A stretch of DNA of 10,870 bases, from positions 1-10,870 of the forward strand of contig JAKBGP010000057.1 of NCBI GenBank assembly GCA_021833045.1, in the 5' to 3' direction. The translations under genes were made by a program, and so were the position numbers. This document shows positions 1 to 6,190 of this stretch, piece after piece; within the stretch, counting starts at the first letter, position 1, and every line of letters starts with the position of its first letter. Source of the DNA: Thermoplasmata archaeon (GTDB lineage Archaea; Thermoplasmatota; Thermoplasmata; Thermoplasmatales; Thermoplasmataceae). The notes under the pieces were generated by a model. That model was not told where the DNA came from. It worked only from the letters and a program-made list of their open reading frames with translations, and did not search any database.

Positions 1-106
1 TCGTGGTTATTGCTCCGTTGATGTTTCCACTGGAAGCAAGAGATATTGCACTCCCACTTGCAAGTATAAACACCACTGCTATTGCTGCTATGGTTATTTT
101 ATTCAT
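1..106 (-). CDS. N-terminus of an exported or membrane-anchored protein (cut by window edge)
   Basis: Only the first 35 codons are present, so function cannot be assigned. The translation starts MNKITIAAIAVVFILASGSA and continues with a Ser/Asn/Gly/Thr-rich stretch. That is a short basic N-terminus, a hydrophobic core of about 15 residues and then a small-residue polar region, which fits a signal peptide or N-terminal anchor. An AGGAG motif lies only one base before the ATG, too close for a normal Shine-Dalgarno spacing. An AT-rich TATA-like stretch is centred about 25 bases upstream, so a leaderless start is more likely. The rest lies to the left of the window. Confidence 0.6.
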   Translation of the reverse strand, partial: MNKITIAAIAVVFILASGSAISLASSGNINGAITT

Positions 107-125
107 ACTCCTATCATAGATGGGG

Positions 126-135
126 TTAATAACTA
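126..135 (-). promoter_or_regulatory. Weak TATA-like box for the left-edge gene
   Basis: Read on the minus strand this is TAGTTATTAA, centred about 25 bases before the ATG at 106. That is the spacing seen at the other leaderless starts in this window. It is a weak match and is inferred mainly from position. Confidence 0.3.
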
Positions 136-270
136 ACTTATGGTACAGAGGTATAGTACAATCTTTGACCCTGAAAAATATATTAAAAAATCACAAAATA
201 ATATGAAAATTTATGAAACTAATGATGTATTTCTTAACTTAATATCCAATACATATTTTTCGTTTCGACA

Positions 271-279
271 TTTTAATTA
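271..279 (+). promoter_or_regulatory. TATA box of the RNase P RNA gene
   Basis: TTTTAATTA sits about 25 bases before the predicted 5' end of the RNase P RNA at 297-299. This is the normal archaeal TATA-to-start distance. The stretch from 107 to 296 otherwise holds no open frame I can support and seems to be promoter DNA for the two divergent genes. Confidence 0.5.
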
Positions 280-296
280 ATTAACTTCTAATGACC

Positions 297-622
297 ATTG
301 GGAAAGCTCGAGGGCAGCTTACGCTCCAGTGGAGTGAGGAAAGTCTCCCCTCCTGAGTGGGTATCAGCCTGCAATGCAGGTATTCCGAGAGGAATGGCAA
401 CGACAAAAGAAAGAAACATTTCCAGGTAAAGAATGATTCCCTGAGGATGACATTTCCTGGATCGATGATGGAACAGTCGACCTGATTGGAGAAAGTCCAA
501 AGAGACCCCGTGAGACCACTCTGAGGGTCGGGTAGGACGCAGCGTGCCTTATGGCCATAGTCGAATGCTGCCAGCCTGATTTACAGGGGAACAGAAGGGA
601 GCTTACTCCGGGCATTCCCATT
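297..622 (+). ncRNA. rnpB: RNase P RNA (archaeal type A-like)
   Basis: Catalytic RNA of ribonuclease P, which trims the 5' leader from pre-tRNAs. The hallmark blocks GAGGAAAGTC (335-344) and ACAGAAGGGAGCTTA (591-605) are both present. They form helix P4: AAG-U-CUCCC (341-349) pairs with GGGAGCUU (597-604) and leaves U344 as the conserved bulge. P1 is TGGGAA (299-304) with TTCCCA (615-620), and P2 is GCTCG (306-310) with CGGGC (609-613). P3 is a hairpin at 322-336, P5 is 350-355 with 584-589, and P7 is ATCAG (363-367) with CTGAT (576-580). P8 is CCTGC/GCAGG (368-380), P9 is ATTCC-GAGA-GGAAT with a GNRA loop (382-395), and P10 is probably GGCA/TGCC (396-399 with 569-572). The segment is clearly richer in G and C than its flanks. 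Short minus-strand frames across it are spurious. The exact ends are approximate. Confidence 0.94.
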
Positions 623-644
623 TTATAATTTACAATCATTGACT

Positions 645-656
645 AAAAATAATAAA
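645..656 (+). promoter_or_regulatory. Probable TATA box for the zinc protein and glycosyltransferase pair
   Basis: The stretch AAAATAATAAAT is centred about 26 bases before the ATG at 677, which fits a leaderless mRNA starting there. A second candidate, TTTATAAT at 623-630, directly abuts the 3' end of the RNase P RNA. It would start transcription near 650-656 and could serve the upstream in-frame ATG at 656. Confidence 0.4.
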
Positions 657-676
657 TGAGATACATATACATCACC

Positions 677-868
677 ATGTCTGAAAAGAAATGCGATGTT
701 AAGGGATGCGAAGAAGAAAGTTATCAAACTGTGCCAGCCGAGCTTGCAAATAAGGTTTTTACATTTGACGCGAAGGCAACAAAGGTGCATCTATGCAGGG
801 AACATTACAAGAAATACAAAAAGGAGACAAAGAAGGAGAGGGAAGCGAGGAGAGCAGACTGGGTCTGA
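677..868 (+). CDS. Small putative zinc-binding protein, 63 aa
   Basis: I do not recognise a named family. From the ATG at 677 the protein begins MSEKKCDVKGCEEE. It has Cys6-X4-Cys11 near the N-terminus and Cys40-X2-His43 in the middle, a plausible four-ligand zinc site. A strongly basic, charged helical tail rich in Lys, Arg and Glu follows (residues 44-60) and could contact nucleic acid. An in-frame ATG at 656 would add MRYIYIT. I prefer 677 because the charged start is more typical and a TATA-like stretch is correctly spaced. The stop TGA (866-868) overlaps the next start codon, so it is co-transcribed and probably translationally coupled with the glycosyltransferase. Nucleic acid binding is an inference. 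Confidence 0.75.
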   Translation: MSEKKCDVKGCEEESYQTVPAELANKVFTFDAKATKVHLCREHYKKYKKETKKEREARRADWV

Positions 869-1674
869 TGCAAGAAATTCCAACAGTTGTTATCACAACA
901 TACAATGAGGTTAAAAATATTGATGCGTTGATTAAGAGTCTCCTATCTCAAACCATGCAGTGCCATATAATCGTTGTAGATTCTGAAAGCAATGACGGTA
1001 CCATAGATGCACTGAAAAAATTTGACACGGAAAGAGTGTCTTTTAAAATAAAGAAGTGCACGAGAGGAGAGGGTAGGAACCTTGGAGTTGAGATGTCTTC
1101 ATCCAGATTGGTTTTGTTCACAGATGGTGACGCCATACCTGATAGGAACTGGGTAGAGTGCATGTCCAAATGTCTTAATGACGCAGATCTGGTTTCAGGT
1201 GAAACTGTTCAGAAAGGAATTAAACGCTATGCTTCCTTCAAACGAGTTAAACTATTTTACAGAAACTTTGAAATTACTTCACCTTCTATGAATATAGGAA
1301 TCAGGAGAGATGTTTTTATAAAGGTGGGTGGTTTTGATCCGAGATTTATAACTGCAGAAGATATAGATTTGAACCTCAGAATTATTTCTATGGACTACAA
1401 AGGTATATTTTGTAATAGCTGCAAAATATCACATATTGCAAGGCAAGATCTTCGTTCGTTTCTCAAACAGGCTTTCTGGAATGGTTATGGGAGAGGTCAG
1501 TTAAGAAGTAAGAATAAGACCATGTGGGCCGATATTAAAAAAGGAAAAATAGACCCTGGAGAAATAGGTATATACTGGTTGTTAAGAAATTTAAGCGCAG
1601 TACTTGGCTACTTATCTTTCCTGATATTTGGAAAAAAAGATTTTAATTATTGTCCTCCCTCAGAAGGTCATTGA
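868..1674 (+). CDS. Family 2 glycosyltransferase (GT-A fold), 268 aa
   Basis: A transferase that moves a sugar from a nucleotide- or lipid-linked donor to an acceptor, probably at the cytoplasmic membrane face. The N-terminus PTVVITTYNEVKNI is the typical first strand of GT2 proteins. Asp38 in VVDSESNDGT and the DxD-type metal and nucleotide site at Asp86-Gly-Asp88 (FTDGDA) follow. GGFDPRF (154-160) leads into the acceptor-side acidic motif Glu164-Asp165 (AEDIDL). The C-terminus (about 233-254) is hydrophobic and may bind membrane. I start it at the ATG at 868, which overlaps the previous stop as TGATG. Longer in-frame starts from 793 would encode a charged stretch unlike the family and would overlap the upstream gene. 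Its 3' end overlaps the convergent membrane protein gene by 32 bases. Donor and acceptor cannot be told; lipid or surface glycan synthesis is an inference. Confidence 0.9.
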   Translation: MQEIPTVVITTYNEVKNIDALIKSLLSQTMQCHIIVVDSESNDGTIDALKKFDTERVSFKIKKCTRGEGRNLGVEMSSSRLVLFTDGDAIPDRNWVECMSKCLNDADLVSGETVQKGIKRYASFKRVKLFYRNFEITSPSMNIGIRRDVFIKVGGFDPRFITAEDIDLNLRIISMDYKGIFCNSCKISHIARQDLRSFLKQAFWNGYGRGQLRSKNKTMWADIKKGKIDPGEIGIYWLLRNLSAVLGYLSFLIFGKKDFNYCPPSEGH

Positions 1675-2101
1675 GTTTAGATCCTTTGTCTTTGAATAAT
1701 AAAATTGTACCAACAATTATTATAAATAACCAAGCCGCCATTGAAAAAGCCCTTCCAAAGGAATAATCTGCAAATTGGACATGACCTACCAGTGCTGCTG
1801 AAGATATGGGCGGTATTGCTATAACTCCAGAGACCAGAAATACAACCAGATTGAACAGGGTAAAAATTATAGATGGGATATACCATATCTTCAATCCTAG
1901 TAGAAATACCATTCCTATTACTATGAATGCCGCAACTTCTATTTCAAGCCAAAAAGTTACAAGAGGATAAGATGCCGGGCTAGCGTAAAGATGTGCTGCC
2001 GCATCAATGATGGCAAATGCCATTATGGCAAATCTTAGAATCTTTATAGGTGTGTAACCACCTGTTAAAGAGTTAGCTATATATTGCATGTTTAAAGACA
2101 T
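1643..2101 (-). CDS. Four-helix membrane protein of unknown function, 152 aa
   Basis: Not recognised. There are four clear hydrophobic segments at about residues 21-40, 48-69, 74-97 and 117-136. The tail is short, charged and probably cytoplasmic (KDKGSKLNDLLREDNN). The second segment contains an acidic pair of positions in WLEIEVAAF, and the first ends in IDAAAHLYA, so some buried polar residues are present. The ATG at 2101 has a TATA-like stretch about 25 bases upstream, so I keep it over the in-frame Met5. The 3' end overlaps the convergent glycosyltransferase gene by 32 bases. Confidence 0.75.
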   Translation of the reverse strand: MSLNMQYIANSLTGGYTPIKILRFAIMAFAIIDAAAHLYASPASYPLVTFWLEIEVAAFIVIGMVFLLGLKIWYIPSIIFTLFNLVVFLVSGVIAIPPISSAALVGHVQFADYSFGRAFSMAAWLFIIIVGTILLFKDKGSKLNDLLREDNN

Positions 2102-2120
2102 ATTTTGTCATAACAAATAT

Positions 2121-2130
2121 AGTAATAAAT
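2121..2130 (-). promoter_or_regulatory. TATA-like box for the four-helix membrane protein
   Basis: Read on the minus strand this is ATTTATTACT, centred about 25 bases before the ATG at 2101, which fits leaderless transcription. Confidence 0.4.
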
Positions 2131-2145
2131 CCGCTGCCTTACATT

Positions 2146-3708
2146 TCAGGCTCGTTTTAAAATACCATAAACACTTATCAGAAATCCTATTATTAGAATG
2201 GATGTGCCGATAATTTTTAACTGACCATATTCGTATACTCCAATCAGCATAAGAATGCCACCAAAAATTGTATAATTTAAATTTCCTCTTTGACTAGACT
2301 GAGGCTTCTCTTCTTCGCTTTCGAGTTTTCTCCTGAGAAGTGGCAATATAGCCACTCCAGCCTCTATTGAACGAATAGAATCTTCCATAAACATACTTAT
2401 CTGTTTCTCATAAAGTTCTTTGAGTAATCCTTCCTCCATGAACAGCTTTCTCAGGACTTTTACAAACTTGAATTCTGGATCTAATGAGAGACAAATTCCC
2501 TCAAGTAGTGAACTCATTCTCATGTATAAAACCAGGGAAGTTGGAAGCCTGAATGGAAATTCAAATACAACATCGTTGGCAATCTCCAGTAATTCCCTTA
2601 TTTCACTATCCTCAGCCCTCTTACCTGACATTCCAGCCATTCCAAGCTCAACGCTTTTCTTTATGACGCCTCTATTCGCGGCCGGAGAAAGAGCCTTAAC
2701 ACCTATAAGCGAATCTACGATCTGATCTATGTCTCCTCTGGTTAAACCATCATAAAGAGAAAGAAGGTAATATCTTGTATTATCATCAAGGTCGCCTACC
2801 ATTCCAAAATCATAAAGAATGATTTCTCCAGAATCTGTTACGGATATATTTCCTGGATGAGGATCTGCATGAAAAATATCATCCCTGAGCAACATCCTTA
2901 TGAAGGATATATCGAGATCATAGGCAAGTTTCTGAATATCAATATTCTTTTCCTTGAGCTTTCTCACATCTGTTATCTTCGTTCCGGAGATATAATCCAT
3001 TACGAGTACCTGTTTTGATGAAAGCTCATCGTAAACACGTGGTACAATTATTTTCTCTCTTCCAGATATATTCCTTGCAATTCTCTTTGAATTAGAGGCC
3101 TCCTTCTCGTAGTTCATCTCCTCTATTATTCTCTTACGGAAATCTCTGAGGACATTATTTATACTTAAATACAGGAAGTTCTCTATCCTTCCCCTGGCGA
3201 ATCTAAGTATCCTGTCCAGTATTACTATATCTCTTTTTACTATAAACTCAGCATCTGGCCGGTTAACCTTTACAGCCACATCTTTGCCTTTATAAGTTGC
3301 TCTGTACACCTGGCCAAGTGATGCCCCAGAAATTGCCTCACGATCAAAATTATCAAATACCTCATCAAGTTTTCCGAGATTCTCTTCCAGAGTGGGTCTA
3401 ACCTCTTCGAATGGTGAAGGTGGAACACTGTCCTGCAGTTTTTCAAATGATGATATATATTCCTTTGGAAGCAGATCAGGTCTTGCAGAAAGTATCTGAC
3501 CTAGCTTTATAAAAGCAGGACCAAGTTCTATGAAAAGTTGAACTGCTTTCTTACCGTTTCTTTCCCTTCTGTAGTCCCAGTCCTTTCCACCTTCACTCTT
3601 GGCGCTCTTTCTATCTTTCTGAAATCTTCTGAACGCAGGATAAAGAAGAAAGAATACCCTTACTTCCCTTCTAAATATTCCTTTCAGAATATCCCTGTCT
3701 TCTTCCAT
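2146..3708 (-). CDS. ABC1/UbiB/AarF family kinase-like membrane protein, 520 aa
   Basis: An atypical protein-kinase-like ATPase of the family that includes UbiB and Coq8, which supports quinone or other isoprenoid lipid metabolism at the membrane. The motifs appear in order. The family KxGQ motif is Lys68-Leu-Gly-Gln71, within ELGPAFIKLGQILSARPDLLP. The modified glycine loop is SGASLGQVYRA (127-137). The ATP-binding lysine is Lys147 in DVAVKV. The catalytic loop is Asp282-Pro-His-Pro-Gly-Asn287, and the metal-binding DFG motif is Asp300-Phe-Gly302. Two C-terminal transmembrane segments at about 479-494 and 498-516 give the usual membrane anchor. The length is normal for the family. The ATG at 3708 has a good TATA box 26 bases upstream, so the mRNA is probably leaderless. 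A role in respiratory quinone synthesis is a family-based inference; the archaeal members are not well characterised. Confidence 0.93.
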   Translation of the reverse strand: MEEDRDILKGIFRREVRVFFLLYPAFRRFQKDRKSAKSEGGKDWDYRRERNGKKAVQLFIELGPAFIKLGQILSARPDLLPKEYISSFEKLQDSVPPSPFEEVRPTLEENLGKLDEVFDNFDREAISGASLGQVYRATYKGKDVAVKVNRPDAEFIVKRDIVILDRILRFARGRIENFLYLSINNVLRDFRKRIIEEMNYEKEASNSKRIARNISGREKIIVPRVYDELSSKQVLVMDYISGTKITDVRKLKEKNIDIQKLAYDLDISFIRMLLRDDIFHADPHPGNISVTDSGEIILYDFGMVGDLDDNTRYYLLSLYDGLTRGDIDQIVDSLIGVKALSPAANRGVIKKSVELGMAGMSGKRAEDSEIRELLEIANDVVFEFPFRLPTSLVLYMRMSSLLEGICLSLDPEFKFVKVLRKLFMEEGLLKELYEKQISMFMEDSIRSIEAGVAILPLLRRKLESEEEKPQSSQRGNLNYTIFGGILMLIGVYEYGQLKIIGTSILIIGFLISVYGILKRA

Positions 3709-3729
3709 GGAAATGGTAATTTCAGATTG

Positions 3730-3740
3730 TATTTAATATG
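3730..3740 (-). promoter_or_regulatory. TATA box of the ABC1/UbiB-type gene
   Basis: Read on the minus strand this is CATATTAAATA, centred about 26 bases before the ATG at 3708. This fixes that start and implies a leaderless transcript. Confidence 0.6.
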
Positions 3741-3821
3741 TGCTGGAAAGTTTTAATTTTTATGGAACATGATGTGGGATAAAATTGATGGACATGGTTT
3801 AACAAAATAATGACATTATAC

Positions 3822-4319
3822 TTACCAGTCATCCTTGTTTATAATGTCCTCGTAGAGCTCCGTCATCCTGTTTTTTCTCTTCATTTCACTTTCCGCAATG
3901 TTCTTTAAAAGTTTTTTCAGATTTTCGTCATCATATTCCCCACTCAGAAGATCAGCTATTTTATATATTTCATCAGATTTTGAGATTGACCATGCAAGAA
4001 TGCTCTTTGGATCATCTTTTTCTGGCTCAGGATCTGTAGAGATAATATGATCCAGCGACCCATAATCACGCTCCTTTCCAGTTCTTCTTGAGTACATCAC
4101 CTGTTCTAAGGCCTCAGCATTCTCCAGTATTTCGATGTCTTTCTTTTCAAGATTTATCAGTTCATCCAGAATCTGAATGGTGTTATGTAATTTGCTGACC
4201 TCTCTTATTGCCTCATATTTACTTATTACGTTTCTCTTCACGGAAATAAGCTTTGAGACTATCTTTTCCATCACTTCATCTGGTGGCTTTCCCGATACAG
4301 TGTCTTTATTTTCCACCAT
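3822..4319 (-). CDS. Helical protein, possibly degenerate ferritin/rubrerythrin-like, 165 aa
   Basis: I cannot assign it firmly. It is almost wholly helical and highly charged. The C-terminal pair of helices has the spacing of helices 3 and 4 of rubrerythrin-like four-helix bundles: ILAWSISKSDEIYKIADLLSG, a short turn, then LKNIAESEMKRKNRMTELYEDI. The ExxH iron motif of true rubrerythrins is not intact, since ESEMKRKN has no histidine at the expected place, so any diiron site is doubtful. A 10-residue acidic and proline-containing linker (STDPEPEKDD) separates two halves. A TTG codon nine bases upstream could extend the frame, but the ATG at 4319 lies exactly 26 bases from a strong TATA box. 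It is divergent from rpe. Confidence 0.7.
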   Translation of the reverse strand: MVENKDTVSGKPPDEVMEKIVSKLISVKRNVISKYEAIREVSKLHNTIQILDELINLEKKDIEILENAEALEQVMYSRRTGKERDYGSLDHIISTDPEPEKDDPKSILAWSISKSDEIYKIADLLSGEYDDENLKKLLKNIAESEMKRKNRMTELYEDIINKDDW

Positions 4320-4364
4320 GATCAACAATCTATTACACTCTATTTAAATATATCCCATGATCAA
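4316..4364. repeat. Direct repeat CCATGATCAA flanking a TATA box
   Basis: The 10-mer CCATGATCAA occurs at 4316-4325, across the start codon of the helical protein gene, and again at 4355-4364. Starts are 39 bases apart, one copy on each side of the TATA box. Each copy contains the palindrome TGATCA. It could be a paired regulator site, but chance has not been excluded. Confidence 0.4.
4341..4350 (-). promoter_or_regulatory. TATA box of the ferritin-like helical protein gene
   Basis: The perfect palindromic box TATTTAAATA is centred 26.5 bases before the ATG at 4319 on the minus strand. It is the best archaeal TATA match in the window and supports a leaderless transcript. Confidence 0.65.
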
Positions 4365-4398
4365 TATTGCTTATATTTATGAAGTGAAGATTTTATAG

Positions 4399-4407
4399 TT
4401 TATATAC
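4399..4407 (+). promoter_or_regulatory. TATA box of rpe
   Basis: TTTATATAC predicts a transcription start near 4427-4430. This gives an untranslated leader of about 45 bases, unlike the leaderless neighbours. The leader carries GGATGA just before the ATG at 4473, a possible weak ribosome binding site. Confidence 0.5.
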
Positions 4408-4421
4408 CAGACATACGTGCA

Positions 4422-4459
4422 GAATCACTAAATTTAGAAAAGTAAATCATTTGTGATTC
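4422..4459. repeat. Inverted repeat GAATCAC/GTGATTC before rpe
   Basis: GAATCAC at 4422-4428 and GTGATTC at 4453-4459 form a perfect 7-base inverted repeat. A third, overlapping unit AATCA at 4445-4449 can pair instead with TGATT at 4454-4458 as a tight hairpin. The repeat spans the predicted transcription start of rpe, so an operator is more likely than an RNA element. Confidence 0.4.
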
Positions 4460-4472
4460 ATATGGATGAAAT

Positions 4473-5129
4473 ATGAAAGTTTCACCTTCAGTTATATCTT
4501 GTAAACTTGAGTTTCTCAGGGATCAGATTGAAATGAGTGTAAATTCAGGTGCAGATCAGTTTCATCTGGATATAATGGATGGCCATTTCGTTCCCAATCT
4601 CACCATGGGAGGAGATTTAATATCTGCCATCAGGAGATGCACTGATCTTCCCCTTGAAGCACATATGATGGTTACAAACCCAGATAAATACTGGAAAGTT
4701 TTCTCTGATGCTGGTGCTGATATACTTATGTTTCATTATGAGTCTCCAGTGAACCTCAAAAAGTGTTTTAGAGACGTAAAGGAAGAGGGGAAGCGCTACG
4801 GAATAGTGATTAATCCGGATACACCCTTCTCAGCAGTAAAGGATCTTGTGAATGATGCTGAAATACTCCTTATTATGAGTGTTTATCCGGGATTTTCTGG
4901 ACAAAGCTTTATAGATGGAACTACCCAAAAGATCAGTGAGGCAAGAGAATACATAGACCAGTATTCCCTCGAAACCCAGATTGAAATAGATGGTGGCATT
5001 AACAATAGAACCGGACAGATTGCAGTTGATTCTGGTGCCGATATCCTTGTTTCTGCATCATACATTTACGGAGGAGATATTGGAAAAAATATTTCCTATC
5101 TTAAAAATCTTGTTAGGACTAAAATCTGA
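4473..5129 (+). CDS. rpe: Ribulose-phosphate 3-epimerase, 218 aa
   Basis: Interconverts ribulose 5-phosphate and xylulose 5-phosphate in the non-oxidative pentose phosphate pathway; a cytoplasmic TIM-barrel enzyme. The opening strand VSPSVISC matches the family's PSxLSxD start. The divalent-metal and catalytic residues are all present: His31 and Asp33 in HLDIMDGHFVPNLT, His64 in LEAHMMVTNP, and Asp173 in EIDGGIN. The phosphate-binding turn is MSVYPGFSGQSF (135-146), where Tyr replaces the common Asn and Ser the common Gly. The phosphate end SASYIYGG is near the C-terminus. Length is normal. An upstream ATG at 4461 runs into a stop, so 4473 is the start. The 3' end overlaps the convergent dehydrogenase gene by 11 bases. 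Confidence 0.95.
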   Translation: MKVSPSVISCKLEFLRDQIEMSVNSGADQFHLDIMDGHFVPNLTMGGDLISAIRRCTDLPLEAHMMVTNPDKYWKVFSDAGADILMFHYESPVNLKKCFRDVKEEGKRYGIVINPDTPFSAVKDLVNDAEILLIMSVYPGFSGQSFIDGTTQKISEAREYIDQYSLETQIEIDGGINNRTGQIAVDSGADILVSASYIYGGDIGKNISYLKNLVRTKI

Positions 5130-6108
5130 TCAGCACCCTCCCGTCCCTCGGTTTTCCGAAATAAACCAGAGCATCCTTTAACTGATCGAACTGGAAAATT
5201 TTGTCCGTTTTTACCTTCAGCTTTCTCCCTGACGCAAGATCAATTAGTTCTCTCATGTCTTGCCTGCTTCCACCGGTTGATCCTATAATACTTATTTCGT
5301 TTGTATATATTCTACCTATGTCAATAGTAGTATCTCGGCCATTCAATACACCAAATGTTATGAGTTTTCCCCTCCTCTGAACGTGGGTAAGGGATTTGGA
5401 GAAAAACTCACCACCCAGTGGGTTGATCACTATATCCGCCTTAAAGTCATCGGGAATTTTTTCAGCTGGAAAGGTTTCTCTGGCTCCGTATTCATCGAGA
5501 TAGGCCTTTGAGGATACAGCGAAAACATTCAGTCCCATCATATTTGCCAGTTGTATGGCAAAAATCCCTGTGTTTCCTGAAGCTCCGTAGACCATCAATG
5601 TTTGACCTGCTCTGGCACCAGCCTCCTTAAGTGCGTGATATGGTGTCATTGCTGCTATCGGAAAGGAAACAGCAACCTCATCTGAAATCGTGTCTGGTAC
5701 CCTGTATAGATTTTCCTCCTTAATCAACAGTGTTTCTGCAAATCCACCATTACTTACCACTCCGTATATTCCTCCATTAGAGCATAGATATTCCCTTCCA
5801 GATATACAGTATTCACATGTTCCGTCATATATCCTGTTGTATACAACTACGCGATCACCTTTCCTGAATTTACCGCTGTCCTCGGATACTATTGCCAGAA
5901 TTTCCGACCCTGGAATATGTGGCATGGGATTGATACCATACAAAACCTTACCGGCTATAACATTATAATCCAGCGGGTTAATCCCTGCCATTACAGGATT
6001 TACCTTGACGAAACCTTTTGCAGTAGATGGTTCTTTAACATCCCTCATCTCAATATTCTCAATTCCAAATTTATCTATGAAATATGCCTTCATAAATTTA
6101 TATGCCAT
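5119..6108 (-). CDS. Medium-chain dehydrogenase/reductase, zinc-ADH-like without catalytic zinc site, 329 aa
   Basis: An NAD(P)H-dependent oxidoreductase of the MDR superfamily: N-terminal GroES-like domain (about 6-135), then a Rossmann domain. The nucleotide-binding turn is YGASGNTGIFAIQLA (174-188). A structural-zinc lobe is present with Cys98, Cys101 and Cys109; Asp95 stands where the first Cys normally lies. The catalytic zinc ligands are missing: AGINPLDYN has Asn44 in place of Cys, and PGSE has Ser68 in place of the His of PGHE. This points to a quinone-oxidoreductase or enoyl-reductase type of reaction rather than a classic alcohol dehydrogenase. The in-frame Met6 (6093, MKAYFIDKFG) matches the usual family start and may be the true one. 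The substrate is unknown. Confidence 0.88.
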   Translation of the reverse strand: MAYKFMKAYFIDKFGIENIEMRDVKEPSTAKGFVKVNPVMAGINPLDYNVIAGKVLYGINPMPHIPGSEILAIVSEDSGKFRKGDRVVVYNRIYDGTCEYCISGREYLCSNGGIYGVVSNGGFAETLLIKEENLYRVPDTISDEVAVSFPIAAMTPYHALKEAGARAGQTLMVYGASGNTGIFAIQLANMMGLNVFAVSSKAYLDEYGARETFPAEKIPDDFKADIVINPLGGEFFSKSLTHVQRRGKLITFGVLNGRDTTIDIGRIYTNEISIIGSTGGSRQDMRELIDLASGRKLKVKTDKIFQFDQLKDALVYFGKPRDGRVLIRF

Positions 6109-6162
6109 ACTTCTATTTCAACTTGTCAAAAAACGGTGGAATGTAAAGTTTATTGACAAACC

Positions 6163-6170
6163 TTTGAATA
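6163..6170 (+). promoter_or_regulatory. Weak TATA-like box for the hemerythrin-like gene
   Basis: TTTGAATA is centred about 25 bases before the ATG at 6191. It is a poor match, accepted only because the spacing agrees with neighbouring leaderless genes. Confidence 0.3.
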
Positions 6171-6190
6171 GATAGAAAATATGCATTTCT

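Noticed and set aside
288..639. Two overlapping minus-strand open frames of 70 and 91 codons
   Set aside because: They lie opposite the RNase P RNA, whose structure fully explains the base composition. Their proteins show no domain-like features.
793..867. N-terminal extension of the glycosyltransferase from the ATG at 793
   Set aside because: It reads a charged stretch in a shifted frame of the zinc protein gene. The GT2 domain starts just after the ATG at 868, which overlaps the previous stop.
2420..2725. Plus-strand 101-codon frame opposite the ABC1/UbiB-type gene
   Set aside because: The opposite strand carries all the kinase-like motifs. The plus-strand product is low-complexity Ser-rich sequence without a promoter.
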